Notes under the pieces: generated by a model
The model's input: the letters and a program-made list of their open reading frames with translations, nothing else
What the model was told of the DNA's origin: nothing
Databases searched by the model: none
NCBI RefSeq assembly: GCF_963676955.1
Contig: NZ_OY781461.1
Span: forward strand, 3,652,225-3,716,224
Length of the DNA stretch: 64,000 bases
Direction: 5' to 3'
Origin: an uncultured Desulfuromonas sp.
Lineage (GTDB): Bacteria > Desulfobacterota > Desulfuromonadia > Desulfuromonadales > Desulfuromonadaceae
In this document: piece after piece, positions 35,029 to 43,862 of the stretch
Layout of the letters: each line of letters begins with the position of its first letter
How positions within the stretch are numbered: position 1 is the first letter of the stretch
Made by a program: the position numbers and the translations under genes

Positions 35029-38010
35029 TTACATCTCCCTCAGAGGCGCTTGCCAGGCCTCTTTTAAGACAGCGTTTTCACGATCAATAATCACCGAACC
35101 GTCAAAACCGGTCACTTTCAGACGCGGCTCGGCAGTGACTTCACCCAGCAGGCTGACCTCCTGACCGGCGAACAGCTTGTGGAATTCCTCCACCTTGTCC
35201 GGTGCGACCGTCACCAGCAGGCGACTTTGTGACTCGGAATAGAGGATCTCCAGATCACTGAGCGTACCGTCACAGCGCACCTGACTCAAATCGATAGCAA
35301 GGCCAAACCCACCGGCAAACGCCGCTTCCGCCGCAGCCACGCCAAGACCGCCATCCGACAGGTCATGGCATGAAGCAATCAGCCCGGCCTGTTGAGCACG
35401 GTTCAGGGTACGGTAGCGCAGCAAGGCCGTTTGGGCATCGACGGTCGGCACCGCGTTACCGACAAACCCGAGCTGGGTGTAGAGCTCCGAGGCACCAAGC
35501 TCAGCCTTGGTGATGCCGAGCAGGTAGACTTTGTCGCCGGGACGCTTGACGTCCATGCTTACGGTCTGGCGCACGTCATCCACCTTGCCGATGACCGAGA
35601 ACAGGACCGTCGGCGGAATGGAGATCTTGGTGTCGCCGATCTGGTAATCATTTTTCATCGAGTCTTTGCCGGAAATCAGCGGGACACCGAAGGCCAGGCA
35701 GTACTCGTAAAGGGCTTTGTTGGCACGCACCAGCTGGGCGGCTTTGTATTCGCCGTCCGGGGTGCGCTCGCTCTTGACCGGGTCGCACCAGCAGAAGTTG
35801 TCGAGACCGGCGACATGGTCAATGTTGCCGCCGACGGACACGTAGTTACGCAGGGCCTCATCAATGGCACAGGCCATCATGTGGTAGGTATCGATGTCGC
35901 TGTAGCGCGGGCAAATGCCGTGAGCGGTGGAGATCCCGGCAAACGAATCAAACAACGGACGCACCACCGAACCATCGGCCGGACCATCGTTGTCGACCCC
36001 GGTCAACGGCTTTTGCACTGTCGCGCCCTGAACTTCGTGGTCGTAACGACGCACGACACATTCCTTGGAGCAAACGTTGAGGCTGCCGAGCAGCGTTTCC
36101 AGTGCCTCATCCGCTGCCGGCAGATCCGCGGCAGTCGGTTCGGCGTGTTGCTTCACTTCCCATTTGGCAGGAATCTTCATCTGCGGAGCGCCTTCATGGA
36201 GGAAGGACATCGGCAGATAGGTGGCGGTTTCACCCTGATACAGACAGTGGTAATAACCGGAATCGGTAAACAGACCGAGATCGGTCGCCTCGACATCCAT
36301 CTCTTTGGCCAGAGTAATGAATGCGTCGACCTTCTCCGGCGGCACCGCCAGAGTCATACGCTCCTGAGCTTCAGAGATGAGAATCTCCCACGGCTGCAGA
36401 CCCGCGTATTTCAGCGGGCAGCGATCCAGGTGCATTTCAAAGCCACCGGTATCTTCAGCCATCTCACCGACGGAGGAGGACAAACCACCCGCCCCGTTAT
36501 CGGTAATGGCGTTATAGAGTCCCTTGTCGCGGGCAATGAGCAGGAAGTCGAACATGCGCCGCTGGGTAATCGGGTCACCGATCTGCACCGCGGTCACCGG
36601 CGAATCCTCATTGAGCTCTTCGGAAGAGAACGTCGCGCCGTGGATACCGTCCTTGCCAACACGGCCGCCGACCATCAGGATGTGATCGCCCACTTCGGCT
36701 TTTTTCTCGTGGCCGGGACGCCCGTGCAGCTCAGTGGGCATCAGCGCGGCACTGCCGCAGTAGACCAGCGGCTTACCGGCAAAGCGGTCATCAAACACCA
36801 GCGAACCGTTAACCGTCGGGATACCACTCTTGTTACCACCGTGCTCAACACCCTCAACCACACCTTCAAAAATACGGCGTGGATGGAGCAGACGCGGCGG
36901 CAGCGGTTGATCGTAAAACGGTGAGGCAAAACAGAATACGTCGGTATTGAAAATCAGCCGTGCGCCACGGCCAGTGCCGAACGGGTCGCGGTTAACGCCA
37001 ACGATTCCGGTCAGCGCGCCGCCGTAAGGATCGAGGGCACTGGGCGAATTGTGGGTTTCCACCTTGTAGACCATGCTCCACTCATCGGTGAACTCAATAA
37101 CCCCGGCATTGTCCTTGAACACGGACAGGCAGAAGTCCTTGTCGCCTTTGGCGGCGCGAATATCGCGGGTGGCACCCATGATGTAGGTTTTAAACAGGGA
37201 ATTGATGGTTTCAGTGTTACCCTCGCCATCGTCGTAGCTGATTTCCGCTGAGAAGATCTTGTGCTTGCAGTGCTCACTCCAGGTCTGGGCCAGCGCTTCG
37301 AGTTCAGCATCGGTGAGCTGGGCCGGTACGCCAGCGGAAGCACGTTGTTTCTGCACCTCGGCGTCGGCAATATACGCCTGGATGGCTTTCATCTCTTCGA
37401 GATTCAGCGCCAGCATACCGTCACGGCTGATCTGCATCAGCGCTTCATCACTGACATTGAGGTCAATGGCGCGGATCTGTGGCGTGGCCGTACTGACCAC
37501 CTTGGGCGGCTGGACGGTCAGACCGTTGGTCTGGTCGAATTCGTCGCGACTGACAATGGTCCAGCGCTGAATCAGGCCGTTGGCCAGGAAGCCGGAAGCA
37601 ATCTTTTCAGCGACCTCTTTATCGATCGGGCCGTTAAGCAGATATTGCACCGAAGTGTACACCGCTTCGTCGTCATTGAAACGGCGACCGGTCAGATACT
37701 GAATCGCTTCACGGGCAGTACGGCCGACATTATCAGTAACCCCTGGCCGAAAACCGACTTCCACCAGCAGGTCGAAGTCCTTGGCCAGCGGTTGATTGAT
37801 GGCGACATTCTGAATCACCGGATCGCTGAACGGCCCCTCGGCCGCGGCGGTCAGTTCTTCGTCACTGAGTTCGGCATCAACGGTATACACATCAATGGTG
37901 CGAACCTGATCCAGTTGGATTCCGAGGTGTTCGTGAATTTCACGACGCACCCGCTCACCGCGGGCATCGCGAACGCCATCTTTCAGGGCGGCGACAATTC
38001 TGCTGGCCAT
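35029..38010 (-). CDS. purL: FGAM synthase, PurS-PurL-type large subunit
   Basis: This 993-residue protein makes formylglycinamidine ribonucleotide from FGAR, ATP and the ammonia delivered by PurQ. The first 200 residues resemble PurS (VYTVDAELSDEEL ... VEVGFRPGVTDNVGRTA). The two-domain synthetase core follows, with TWSEHCKHKIFSAEI, ETHNSPSALDPYGG and SCHDLSDGGLGVAAAE. It lacks the C-terminal glutaminase of the E. coli enzyme, which is encoded separately by purQ. AAGGAG precedes the ATG. It is the first gene of the purL-purQ-purF-pyrE operon. Confidence 0.96.
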   Translation of the reverse strand: MASRIVAALKDGVRDARGERVRREIHEHLGIQLDQVRTIDVYTVDAELSDEELTAAAEGPFSDPVIQNVAINQPLAKDFDLLVEVGFRPGVTDNVGRTAREAIQYLTGRRFNDDEAVYTSVQYLLNGPIDKEVAEKIASGFLANGLIQRWTIVSRDEFDQTNGLTVQPPKVVSTATPQIRAIDLNVSDEALMQISRDGMLALNLEEMKAIQAYIADAEVQKQRASAGVPAQLTDAELEALAQTWSEHCKHKIFSAEISYDDGEGNTETINSLFKTYIMGATRDIRAAKGDKDFCLSVFKDNAGVIEFTDEWSMVYKVETHNSPSALDPYGGALTGIVGVNRDPFGTGRGARLIFNTDVFCFASPFYDQPLPPRLLHPRRIFEGVVEGVEHGGNKSGIPTVNGSLVFDDRFAGKPLVYCGSAALMPTELHGRPGHEKKAEVGDHILMVGGRVGKDGIHGATFSSEELNEDSPVTAVQIGDPITQRRMFDFLLIARDKGLYNAITDNGAGGLSSSVGEMAEDTGGFEMHLDRCPLKYAGLQPWEILISEAQERMTLAVPPEKVDAFITLAKEMDVEATDLGLFTDSGYYHCLYQGETATYLPMSFLHEGAPQMKIPAKWEVKQHAEPTAADLPAADEALETLLGSLNVCSKECVVRRYDHEVQGATVQKPLTGVDNDGPADGSVVRPLFDSFAGISTAHGICPRYSDIDTYHMMACAIDEALRNYVSVGGNIDHVAGLDNFCWCDPVKSERTPDGEYKAAQLVRANKALYEYCLAFGVPLISGKDSMKNDYQIGDTKISIPPTVLFSVIGKVDDVRQTVSMDVKRPGDKVYLLGITKAELGASELYTQLGFVGNAVPTVDAQTALLRYRTLNRAQQAGLIASCHDLSDGGLGVAAAEAAFAGGFGLAIDLSQVRCDGTLSDLEILYSESQSRLLVTVAPDKVEEFHKLFAGQEVSLLGEVTAEPRLKVTGFDGSVIIDRENAVLKEAWQAPLREM

Positions 38011-38157
38011 AGAGTCTCCTTGGCAGAAAAAAGGGAGTGACTTTCCCGACCTTTTGAGCCGGGGAGTCTGTTTATCTATTTATAAATTATTAACAGCAAA
38101 ACCGGACACAACAACGTGCCTTGCCCAAGTTCAGGACAAAGCACGCTTGATTCGATT

Positions 38158-38934
38158 TCACACCATTGCGGTTTCAAAACAGCGGCTCACCACATGGGGT
38201 GCGCCGGTAATCATCTGCGGTCGACAACGGTTCTGGGCGTCGAGCACTTTAGCCACGCACTGTTGCGCCAGTTGCGGCGTGTTGTTGGTCTCGCTCAAGT
38301 GGGCGAGAAAAACAGCTTCCAGACCGTCCCACAACACCTGTTGCAACAGCTGGGCACCGGCAGCATTGGACAGATGACCATGATGACTGCGAATCCGCTG
38401 CTTCAACGGCCAGGGATATGGCCCGTCACGCAGCATCTCTTCATCATGGTTGGTTTCCAGCACCAAAGCCCGGCACTGTTGCAGACTCTGCTGCACCAGA
38501 CGCGTGGCAATGCCCATATCCGTGGCCACGCCGATTTTGCCGTCACGGGTTTCGACAACAAAGCCAACCGGAGCGACCGCATCGTGGGTGATGGGAAACG
38601 GTTGCACCTGGATATCCTGAACGGTGACCGTCTCGCCGATATCAAAAAAACGCTCTTCCACCTTGCCCAGTTTATCAATGGCCGCATGGGTGTCGGGATG
38701 AAAAAAGATCGGTAATTTATGGCGCCGCGATAACGGCCCCAGCCCGCGACAATGATCCGAGTGTTCGTGGGTCACGAACACAGCATCCAGACTGTCGGCA
38801 TCGACACCAATCTGTTCAAGGCGACGACTGATCTGTAACGCAGAAAGACCAGCATCAATCAAGATGCGGGTCTTTTCACTTTCGATATACAGTGAGTTTC
38901 CCTTGCTGCCACTGGCCAGTTGACAGATTCGCAC
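38158..38934 (-). CDS. MBL-fold metallohydrolase (YycJ/WalJ-like)
   Basis: This protein of about 258 residues belongs to the metallo-beta-lactamase fold. The metal site is seen in THEHSDHCRGL, then ITHDAVAPVGF, GVATDMG and LETNHDEEML, the pattern of the YycJ/WalJ group of putative single-strand exonucleases. I place the start at the GTG at 38934, which has GGAG eight bases upstream; the frame runs 12 codons further to an ATG without a ribosome site. It lies upstream of purL on the same strand, 147 bases away, and may be part of the same transcript. The true substrate is not shown by the sequence. Confidence 0.88.
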   Translation of the reverse strand: MRICQLASGSKGNSLYIESEKTRILIDAGLSALQISRRLEQIGVDADSLDAVFVTHEHSDHCRGLGPLSRRHKLPIFFHPDTHAAIDKLGKVEERFFDIGETVTVQDIQVQPFPITHDAVAPVGFVVETRDGKIGVATDMGIATRLVQQSLQQCRALVLETNHDEEMLRDGPYPWPLKQRIRSHHGHLSNAAGAQLLQQVLWDGLEAVFLAHLSETNNTPQLAQQCVAKVLDAQNRCRPQMITGAPHVVSRCFETAMV

Positions 38935-39396
38935 GTCAGGCTCTCCAACCGAAACCGGACCACCGGCCATTCGGCTTTTCTCGTTAAACCAAGCCGCAGA
39001 ATTAACAGCCCGGCAAAAACGCTCTCGGGTATACCGGAAATCAGCATCGGCAGCAAGGAAAAAACGTCGCGATTTCAGTCGCCAGCACCACCATTTTCGC
39101 TGATGTTTCAGTCAGGCTCTAAATAGCACAGCTACCGCAAAAGGGCAAGGTATCTGCCCGGCCTTTTTCCGCACGACAAAGAGAAAAAGTCCCTCTCTTC
39201 CCGGCGGGGTTTCAAACTGGAATCCCTTTCAAACGTTCCCATTAGAACGACCATTTCACTTTATCCTGAGAAATTCCCTGTTTTCTTGGGCTTAACGCTT
39301 GACGAACCCCCAACCCCTTTATATGATTTGCCACGTTGGTAGACAAAACACTCCATCCTGTTTTTTTATTCAATCCTATCTGAAGGAGGGCTGACC
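38935..39396. other. Divergent intergenic region upstream of gap
   Basis: About 460 bases separate the MBL gene from gap. The right part holds a strong promoter for gap (39299-39327). In the remainder I see no gene and no RNA structure I can support. Confidence 0.6.
39299..39327 (+). promoter_or_regulatory. Sigma-70 promoter of gap
   Basis: TTGACG (39299-39304) and TATGAT (39322-39327) are separated by 17 bases. Both boxes are near consensus. Transcription would start about 60 bases before the gap ATG. Confidence 0.75.
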
Positions 39397-40398
39397 ATGG
39401 CAACAAAAGTCGCCATCAACGGCTTCGGTCGCATCGGCCGTAACGTACTGCGTATCGCTCAGGGACATCCGGATTTTGACATCGTCGCTATTAATGATCT
39501 GACAGACGCGGCCACCCTGGCCCATCTGCTCAAGTACGATTCCGTTCACGGCACCTTCGCCGGCGAGGTCAAGACAGAAGGCGATGTGCTTTACGTCAAT
39601 GGTCAGGCCATTAAAATCACCAGTGAACGCGACCCGGAAAATCTGCCCTGGCAGGAGCTGGGCGTTGAAATCGTCGTTGAATCCACCGGGCGTTTTCGCA
39701 AACGGGAAGATGCCGCCAAGCACCTCACAGCCGGTGCCAAAAAAGTGCTGATCAGCGCTCCGGGCAAGAACTCCGACGTGACCGTGGTTCGCGGCGTCAA
39801 CTTCGAACAGTATGACCCGACGCAGCACGACATCATCTCCAACGCCTCCTGCACCACCAACTGCCTGGCACCGGTGGCCAAGTTGCTGTTGGATTCGGTG
39901 GGGATTGAACGCGGCAGCATGACCACTATCCACTCGTTTACCAACGACCAGCGCATCCTCGACCTGCCCCATGACGATTTGCGCCGGGCGCGTGCCGCAT
40001 CGCTGTCGATGATTCCAACCACCACCGGCGCCACCAAAGCCGTCGGTCAGGTTCTCCCCGGCCTGCAAGGCAAATTGACCGGCCTGTCGGTACGGGTACC
40101 GACGCCGAATGTCTCCCTCATCGACCTGGTTGTTGAAACGGAAAAAACCACCAGTGTCGAGGCGATTAACACTCTGATGGCGCAAGCCGCCGACGGTCCG
40201 CTCAAAGGCGTTCTCGAATACTGCGATGAGCCCTTGGTCTCCATCGACTTTAATGGTCATCCGGCGTCCGCCATCTTCGACGCGCTGTCGACGACGGTCA
40301 TGGACGAAACCCTGGTCAAAGTCCTGTTGTGGTATGACAACGAATGGGGCTATTCGGCACGTGTGGTCGATCTGATCAGCCATGTCGCCCGCAATTAA
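39397..40398 (+). CDS. gap: Glyceraldehyde-3-phosphate dehydrogenase
   Basis: This 333-residue enzyme converts glyceraldehyde 3-phosphate to 1,3-bisphosphoglycerate with NAD. The Rossmann start is INGFGRIGRNVLR, the catalytic cysteine lies in SNASCTTNCLAP, and WYDNEWGYS ends the conserved core. NDLTD after the second strand fits NAD preference. GAAGGAGG precedes the ATG. It is the first gene of gap-pgk-tpiA-secG, but a good terminator directly follows it. Confidence 0.97.
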   Translation: MATKVAINGFGRIGRNVLRIAQGHPDFDIVAINDLTDAATLAHLLKYDSVHGTFAGEVKTEGDVLYVNGQAIKITSERDPENLPWQELGVEIVVESTGRFRKREDAAKHLTAGAKKVLISAPGKNSDVTVVRGVNFEQYDPTQHDIISNASCTTNCLAPVAKLLLDSVGIERGSMTTIHSFTNDQRILDLPHDDLRRARAASLSMIPTTTGATKAVGQVLPGLQGKLTGLSVRVPTPNVSLIDLVVETEKTTSVEAINTLMAQAADGPLKGVLEYCDEPLVSIDFNGHPASAIFDALSTTVMDETLVKVLLWYDNEWGYSARVVDLISHVARN

Positions 40399-40418
40399 AT
40401 AAAACACCTTCAATCCAT

Positions 40419-40450
40419 CAGGAGATGCCATGGCGGCATCTCCTGTTTTT
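40419..40450 (+). terminator. Terminator or attenuator between gap and pgk
   Basis: CAGGAGATGCC and GGCATCTCCTG form a perfect 11-bp stem around ATGGC, followed by TTTTT. It lies 20 bases after gap and about 70 before pgk, so gap can be expressed more strongly than the genes behind it. Confidence 0.9.
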
Positions 40451-40518
40451 ACATGTACTTCAACCGATTCCTCGCCGATGAGGAATCTACGGAACCAGCT
40501 ACAGGAGAACACAGGCAC

Positions 40519-41709
40519 ATGCTCAACAAAATTTCCGTCACCGCACTTGATTTAACAGGCAAGCGGGTTTTCTGCCGCGTCGACTTCAACGTTCCTCTCG
40601 ACAGCACGCAAACCATTACCGATGACACCAGGATTGTCGCTGCATTGCCTACGATTCGCTATATTCTTGAACAGGGCGGCAAGCTGATCCTCGCCTCTCA
40701 TCTCGGTCGCCCCAAAGGCAGCTTCAAGCCGGAATTCAGCTTGGCGCCGGTCGCTCCCTATCTGGCCAACCTGCTCGATCAGCCGGTCGTCATGGCCAAA
40801 GACTGCGTCGGTGACGAGGTGAAAGCTCAGATCGCGGCCATGAACGATGGCGATGTGCTGCTGCTGGAGAATATGCGCTTCTACCCCGGTGAAGAGAAAA
40901 ACGACCCGGCCTTCTGCGCCCAGCTGGCCGAACTGGCTGACATCTACGTCAACGACGCCTTCGGCACCGCCCACCGCGCTCATGCGTCCACGGAAGGGAT
41001 CGCCCGACTGCTGCAACCGGCGGCGGCCGGTTTTCTGATGGCCAAAGAGCTCGAATATCTCGGCCAGGCCCTCGACGCCCCCAAGCGTCCGTTTGTTGCC
41101 GTGATCGGCGGCGCAAAGGTCAGCGACAAAATCACCGTCATTGACACACTGCTCGACAAGGTCAACGCCCTGCTCATTGGCGGCGGCATGGCTTATACGT
41201 TTCTAAAAGCTCAGGGTCTGGAGATCGGCACTTCGCTGGTGGAACTCGACCAACTTGACTTGGCCCGTCAACTGATGGCCAAGGCAGAGAAAAATGGTGT
41301 CGAGCTGCTGCTGCCCGTCGATCATGTCACAGCCAAAGCGTTTGATAAGGATGCCGCGGCCAGCGTCTATACCAATGAGGCGTTCCCTGCCGACGAGATG
41401 GGTCTTGATATCGGTCCGCAAACCGCCCAGGCCTATGCCGCCAAAATGACCGAGGCTGCAACCGTGGTGTGGAACGGCCCCATGGGCGTGTTTGAATTCC
41501 CGGCGTTTGCCAAAGGCACGCTTGCTGTCGCTGAAGCGCTGGCCAAATCAGATGCCATCTCCATCATCGGTGGTGGTGATTCGGTGGCGGCGGTCAATCA
41601 GGCCGGCCTCAACGAGCAGATGACCCACATCTCCACCGGCGGCGGCGCGTCTCTGGAGTTTCTCGAAGGCAAAACCCTGCCCGGCATTGCCGCGCTGACT
41701 GATCAATAA
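40519..41709 (+). CDS. pgk: Phosphoglycerate kinase
   Basis: This 396-residue kinase makes ATP from 1,3-bisphosphoglycerate. Typical parts are [34 protein letters not shown], the hinge [10 protein letters not shown] and the nucleotide loop IGGGDSVAA. The start at 40519 has GGAG about 11 bases upstream; the frame runs 22 codons further into the terminator region. tpiA follows 25 bases later. Confidence 0.97.
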   Translation: MLNKISVTALDLTGKRVFCRVDFNVPLDSTQTITDDTRIVAALPTIRYILEQGGKLILASHLGRPKGSFKPEFSLAPVAPYLANLLDQPVVMAKDCVGDEVKAQIAAMNDGDVLLLENMRFYPGEEKNDPAFCAQLAELADIYVNDAFGTAHRAHASTEGIARLLQPAAAGFLMAKELEYLGQALDAPKRPFVAVIGGAKVSDKITVIDTLLDKVNALLIGGGMAYTFLKAQGLEIGTSLVELDQLDLARQLMAKAEKNGVELLLPVDHVTAKAFDKDAAASVYTNEAFPADEMGLDIGPQTAQAYAAKMTEAATVVWNGPMGVFEFPAFAKGTLAVAEALAKSDAISIIGGGDSVAAVNQAGLNEQMTHISTGGGASLEFLEGKTLPGIAALTDQ

Positions 41710-41734
41710 TCCAGTCCCACAGGAGAATGTTTCA

Positions 41735-42511
41735 ATGCGTAAACCACTCATTGCCGGAAACTGGAAACTGCATAACACCGTCGAAGAGTCCTGCCGGCTG
41801 GCCCAGGCCCTGGTCAACGATTTAAGCGACGTCACCGAAACTGAAATCGTCATTGCCCCGGTGTTCACCGCCCTGTCTGAAGTCGGCAAGATCTGTGCGG
41901 ACTCTCCCGTTCAACTGGCGGCACAAAACTGCCACTGCATGGATGACGGCGCCTATACCGGAGAGGTCTCCGTCCCCCTGCTGGCCGATGTCGGCTGCAA
42001 CCATATCATTGTCGGCCATTCGGAGCGACGTCAGTACTTCGGCGAAACCGATCATTTTGTCAATGTCAAGGCACGCGCTATTCTCAAGCACGGTCTGACC
42101 GCGATTATTTGCATTGGGGAAACCCTGGAACAACGTGAAAGCGGCGAACTGTTTGACGTGATTGCAGCGCAGGTTCGTGGCGCTCTGGAAGAGATCAGTC
42201 CCGAGCAGATGTCTCAGGTCATTCTCGCCTATGAGCCGATATGGGCCATCGGCACCGGAAAAACAGCCAGCAGTGAAGAGGCCGAGGAAGTTCATGCTTA
42301 CATCCGCGGCCTACTCCATGGCAGCTATGGCAGCGATGTTGCCACTCAGTGTCGCATCCTTTACGGCGGCAGCGTCAAACCCGGCAACATCAGTGAACTG
42401 ATGGCCGAAGAGGATATTGATGGAGCCCTGGTCGGCGGCGCCAGCCTCAAGGCTGACGATTTTGCCGCTATTGTTCGCTTTAAACGCTCTTTGAAAATGG
42501 CTCCGCAATAG
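41735..42511 (+). CDS. tpiA: Triosephosphate isomerase
   Basis: This 258-residue enzyme interconverts dihydroxyacetone phosphate and glyceraldehyde 3-phosphate. The catalytic residues are seen in GNWKLH (Lys), GHSERR (His) and AYEPIWAIGTGKTAS (Glu), with the phosphate-binding YGGSVKPGN. ACAGGAGA precedes the ATG. It lies between pgk and secG. Confidence 0.97.
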   Translation: MRKPLIAGNWKLHNTVEESCRLAQALVNDLSDVTETEIVIAPVFTALSEVGKICADSPVQLAAQNCHCMDDGAYTGEVSVPLLADVGCNHIIVGHSERRQYFGETDHFVNVKARAILKHGLTAIICIGETLEQRESGELFDVIAAQVRGALEEISPEQMSQVILAYEPIWAIGTGKTASSEEAEEVHAYIRGLLHGSYGSDVATQCRILYGGSVKPGNISELMAEEDIDGALVGGASLKADDFAAIVRFKRSLKMAPQ

Positions 42512-42630
42512 ACAAAAAACACCCCTTGGCAGCAACGACTGAGTTGTGTTAAGGTGCTTCGCTGTTTGCGAACCGGTATTCGTTGATCGAATGCCCGATT
42601 AATGACTCTAACAGGAGATCAGGTTATCCC

Positions 42631-42930
42631 ATGATTACCTTTTTGCTGACGATACATGTTCTGGTCTGCATCGCCCTTATCGTGATCGTACTACTTCAGG
42701 CCGGTAAAGGGGCCGAAGCCGGTGCTTCTTTCGGTGCAGGTGCCAGTCAAACCGTTTTCGGTGCTTCCGGCGGCCGCAGCTTCATGAGCAAAATGACCAC
42801 GTTTGCAGCGTTTCTTTTCATGCTGACCAGTCTGTCCCTGGCGTATCTGTACGGCAAGCCCGGCTCTGACAGCTTGATGCCGGACCAGGTTCAACCGGTA
42901 CAAACCCAGCAACAACAAAGTGCTGAATAA
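42631..42930 (+). CDS. secG: Preprotein translocase subunit SecG
   Basis: This 99-residue membrane protein has two helices (about 3-22 and 51-70) around the conserved loop QAGKGAEAGASFGAGASQTVFG, which assists SecYE and SecA. A Gln-rich tail follows. The start at MITFLLTIHV (42631) is chosen because helix one begins there; the frame runs 16 codons further upstream. It follows tpiA, a common arrangement in bacteria. Confidence 0.95.
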   Translation: MITFLLTIHVLVCIALIVIVLLQAGKGAEAGASFGAGASQTVFGASGGRSFMSKMTTFAAFLFMLTSLSLAYLYGKPGSDSLMPDQVQPVQTQQQQSAE

Positions 42931-42989
42931 GCAAATTTATCGCTGAAAATCACGCTTGAAAAAAAAGTGTTCAATGGCCGGATTCTCTA

Positions 42990-43019
42990 TTGACAAAAAC
43001 CCGGTCAAATCAGTATAAA
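42990..43019 (+). promoter_or_regulatory. Promoter of tRNA-Leu
   Basis: TTGACA (42990-42995) and TATAAA (43014-43019) are separated by 18 bases, about 16 bases before the mature tRNA start. The match to sigma-70 is strong. Confidence 0.75.
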
Positions 43020-43034
43020 TACAACCTCGTTAGC

Positions 43035-43121
43035 GCCGAAGTGGTGGAACTGGTAGACACGCCATCTTGAGGGGGTGGTGGCCAATTGGTCGTGCGAGTT
43101 CGAGTCTCGCCTTCGGCACCA
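43035..43121 (+). tRNA. tRNA-Leu (anticodon GAG)
   Basis: The acceptor arms GCCGAAG and CTTCGGC pair perfectly, followed by A and an encoded CCA. The anticodon stem CCATC/GGTGG closes the loop TTGAGGG, giving anticodon GAG for leucine codons CUC and CUU. A long variable arm marks a class II tRNA, and GAGTTCGAGTCTC makes the T arm. A terminator follows. Confidence 0.96.
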
Positions 43122-43130
43122 AATGATGAT

Positions 43131-43164
43131 AAAACCCGATACATTGATTTGTATCGGGTTTTTT
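43131..43164 (+). terminator. tRNA-Leu terminator
   Basis: ACCCGATACA and TGTATCGGGT pair around a short loop, with A- and T-runs outside. The same core, extended to 27 bp, recurs at 51374-51431 in direct order with similar flanks. Confidence 0.92.
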
Positions 43165-43252
43165 GTTGTCTATGCGTTGAGACTTGAAGCGCAATAAACG
43201 CCAAATGTTTCACATGGCGGCTACCAGCGTCACTGTTGAGATTATCTTGAAC

Positions 43253-43819
43253 TTAAAAGGCGCGAACAGGACGTACCTGACCATAGGGATAGTCTTTGTC
43301 ATGATAACTCTGGTCACCGGTCCCAAAGCTCTGATACCGGGCAGCCGTGTTGCTATACTCTGATGAACTCCAATAATAAAGATTTTTAAAATTCCCAAGG
43401 CCATGTGTATGCAGGTTGATATACATGGCATTCAGTTCATCCCTTGAGGGAAGAAACCAGTCGTCTTCCCCTCCAGAACGGTATGTAACAGCACGATGGG
43501 CCGCGCATGGCGATTCTCTGCAGATATCGACAACGGCCTGCGAATTTGATCGGCCTGCGCCTACGCCCGTTTGTTGTGCATCGGGCATTGACGTCCCCAC
43601 ACAACCCCATTCAGTCGGTCCCAGATCATCGGGAGCAGCCTCAAGGTATTGCCAGCCGTGGGATGAAACCCCTTTGTCAAAAAAGACCCAGCCCCCACCA
43701 GGGCCTCGGTCTCCGATGTTATAGGATTTCCCAAGGCCGCTATTCCCTGTCGGGGAAAGTGAACAGGCTCCTGCCAGCAGAATCAAAAAAAGCGAGAACA
43801 ACAAATTCATCATTTTCAT
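43253..43819 (-). CDS. DUF1566/Lcl-type C-terminal domain lipoprotein
   Basis: This protein of about 188 residues starts with MKMMNLLFSLFLILLAGAC, a lipoprotein signal with a lipobox, so it is anchored in the envelope. The mature part has the DUF1566/Lcl-C pattern: GPGGGWVFFDKG, TGVGAGRSNSQAVVD, DDWFLPSRDELNAMY and YYWSSSEYS, ending VRPVRAF. Such domains occur in lectin-like or surface proteins. The frame also allows a start at 43834. It is the last gene behind the 1,274-residue gene, 43 bases away, and probably belongs to the same operon of exported proteins. Confidence 0.8.
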   Translation of the reverse strand: MKMMNLLFSLFLILLAGACSLSPTGNSGLGKSYNIGDRGPGGGWVFFDKGVSSHGWQYLEAAPDDLGPTEWGCVGTSMPDAQQTGVGAGRSNSQAVVDICRESPCAAHRAVTYRSGGEDDWFLPSRDELNAMYINLHTHGLGNFKNLYYWSSSEYSNTAARYQSFGTGDQSYHDKDYPYGQVRPVRAF

Positions 43820-43862
43820 AGTGATGTTTTCCATCTACAGTGCAGCCCTATTTGCCCACCAA

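Noticed and set aside
35392-36924. 510-residue open frame on the plus strand inside purL
   Set aside because: It lies wholly antisense to purL. Long antisense frames are expected from the codon use of this genome.
39376-40518. 380-residue open frame on the minus strand over gap
   Set aside because: It is the antisense shadow of a well-conserved gap gene, has no ribosome site and shows no domain.
43010-43213. Small minus-strand frame across tRNA-Leu
   Set aside because: It is made of the antisense of the tRNA and its terminator. It shares MYRVLS with another frame only because the same hairpin is translated.
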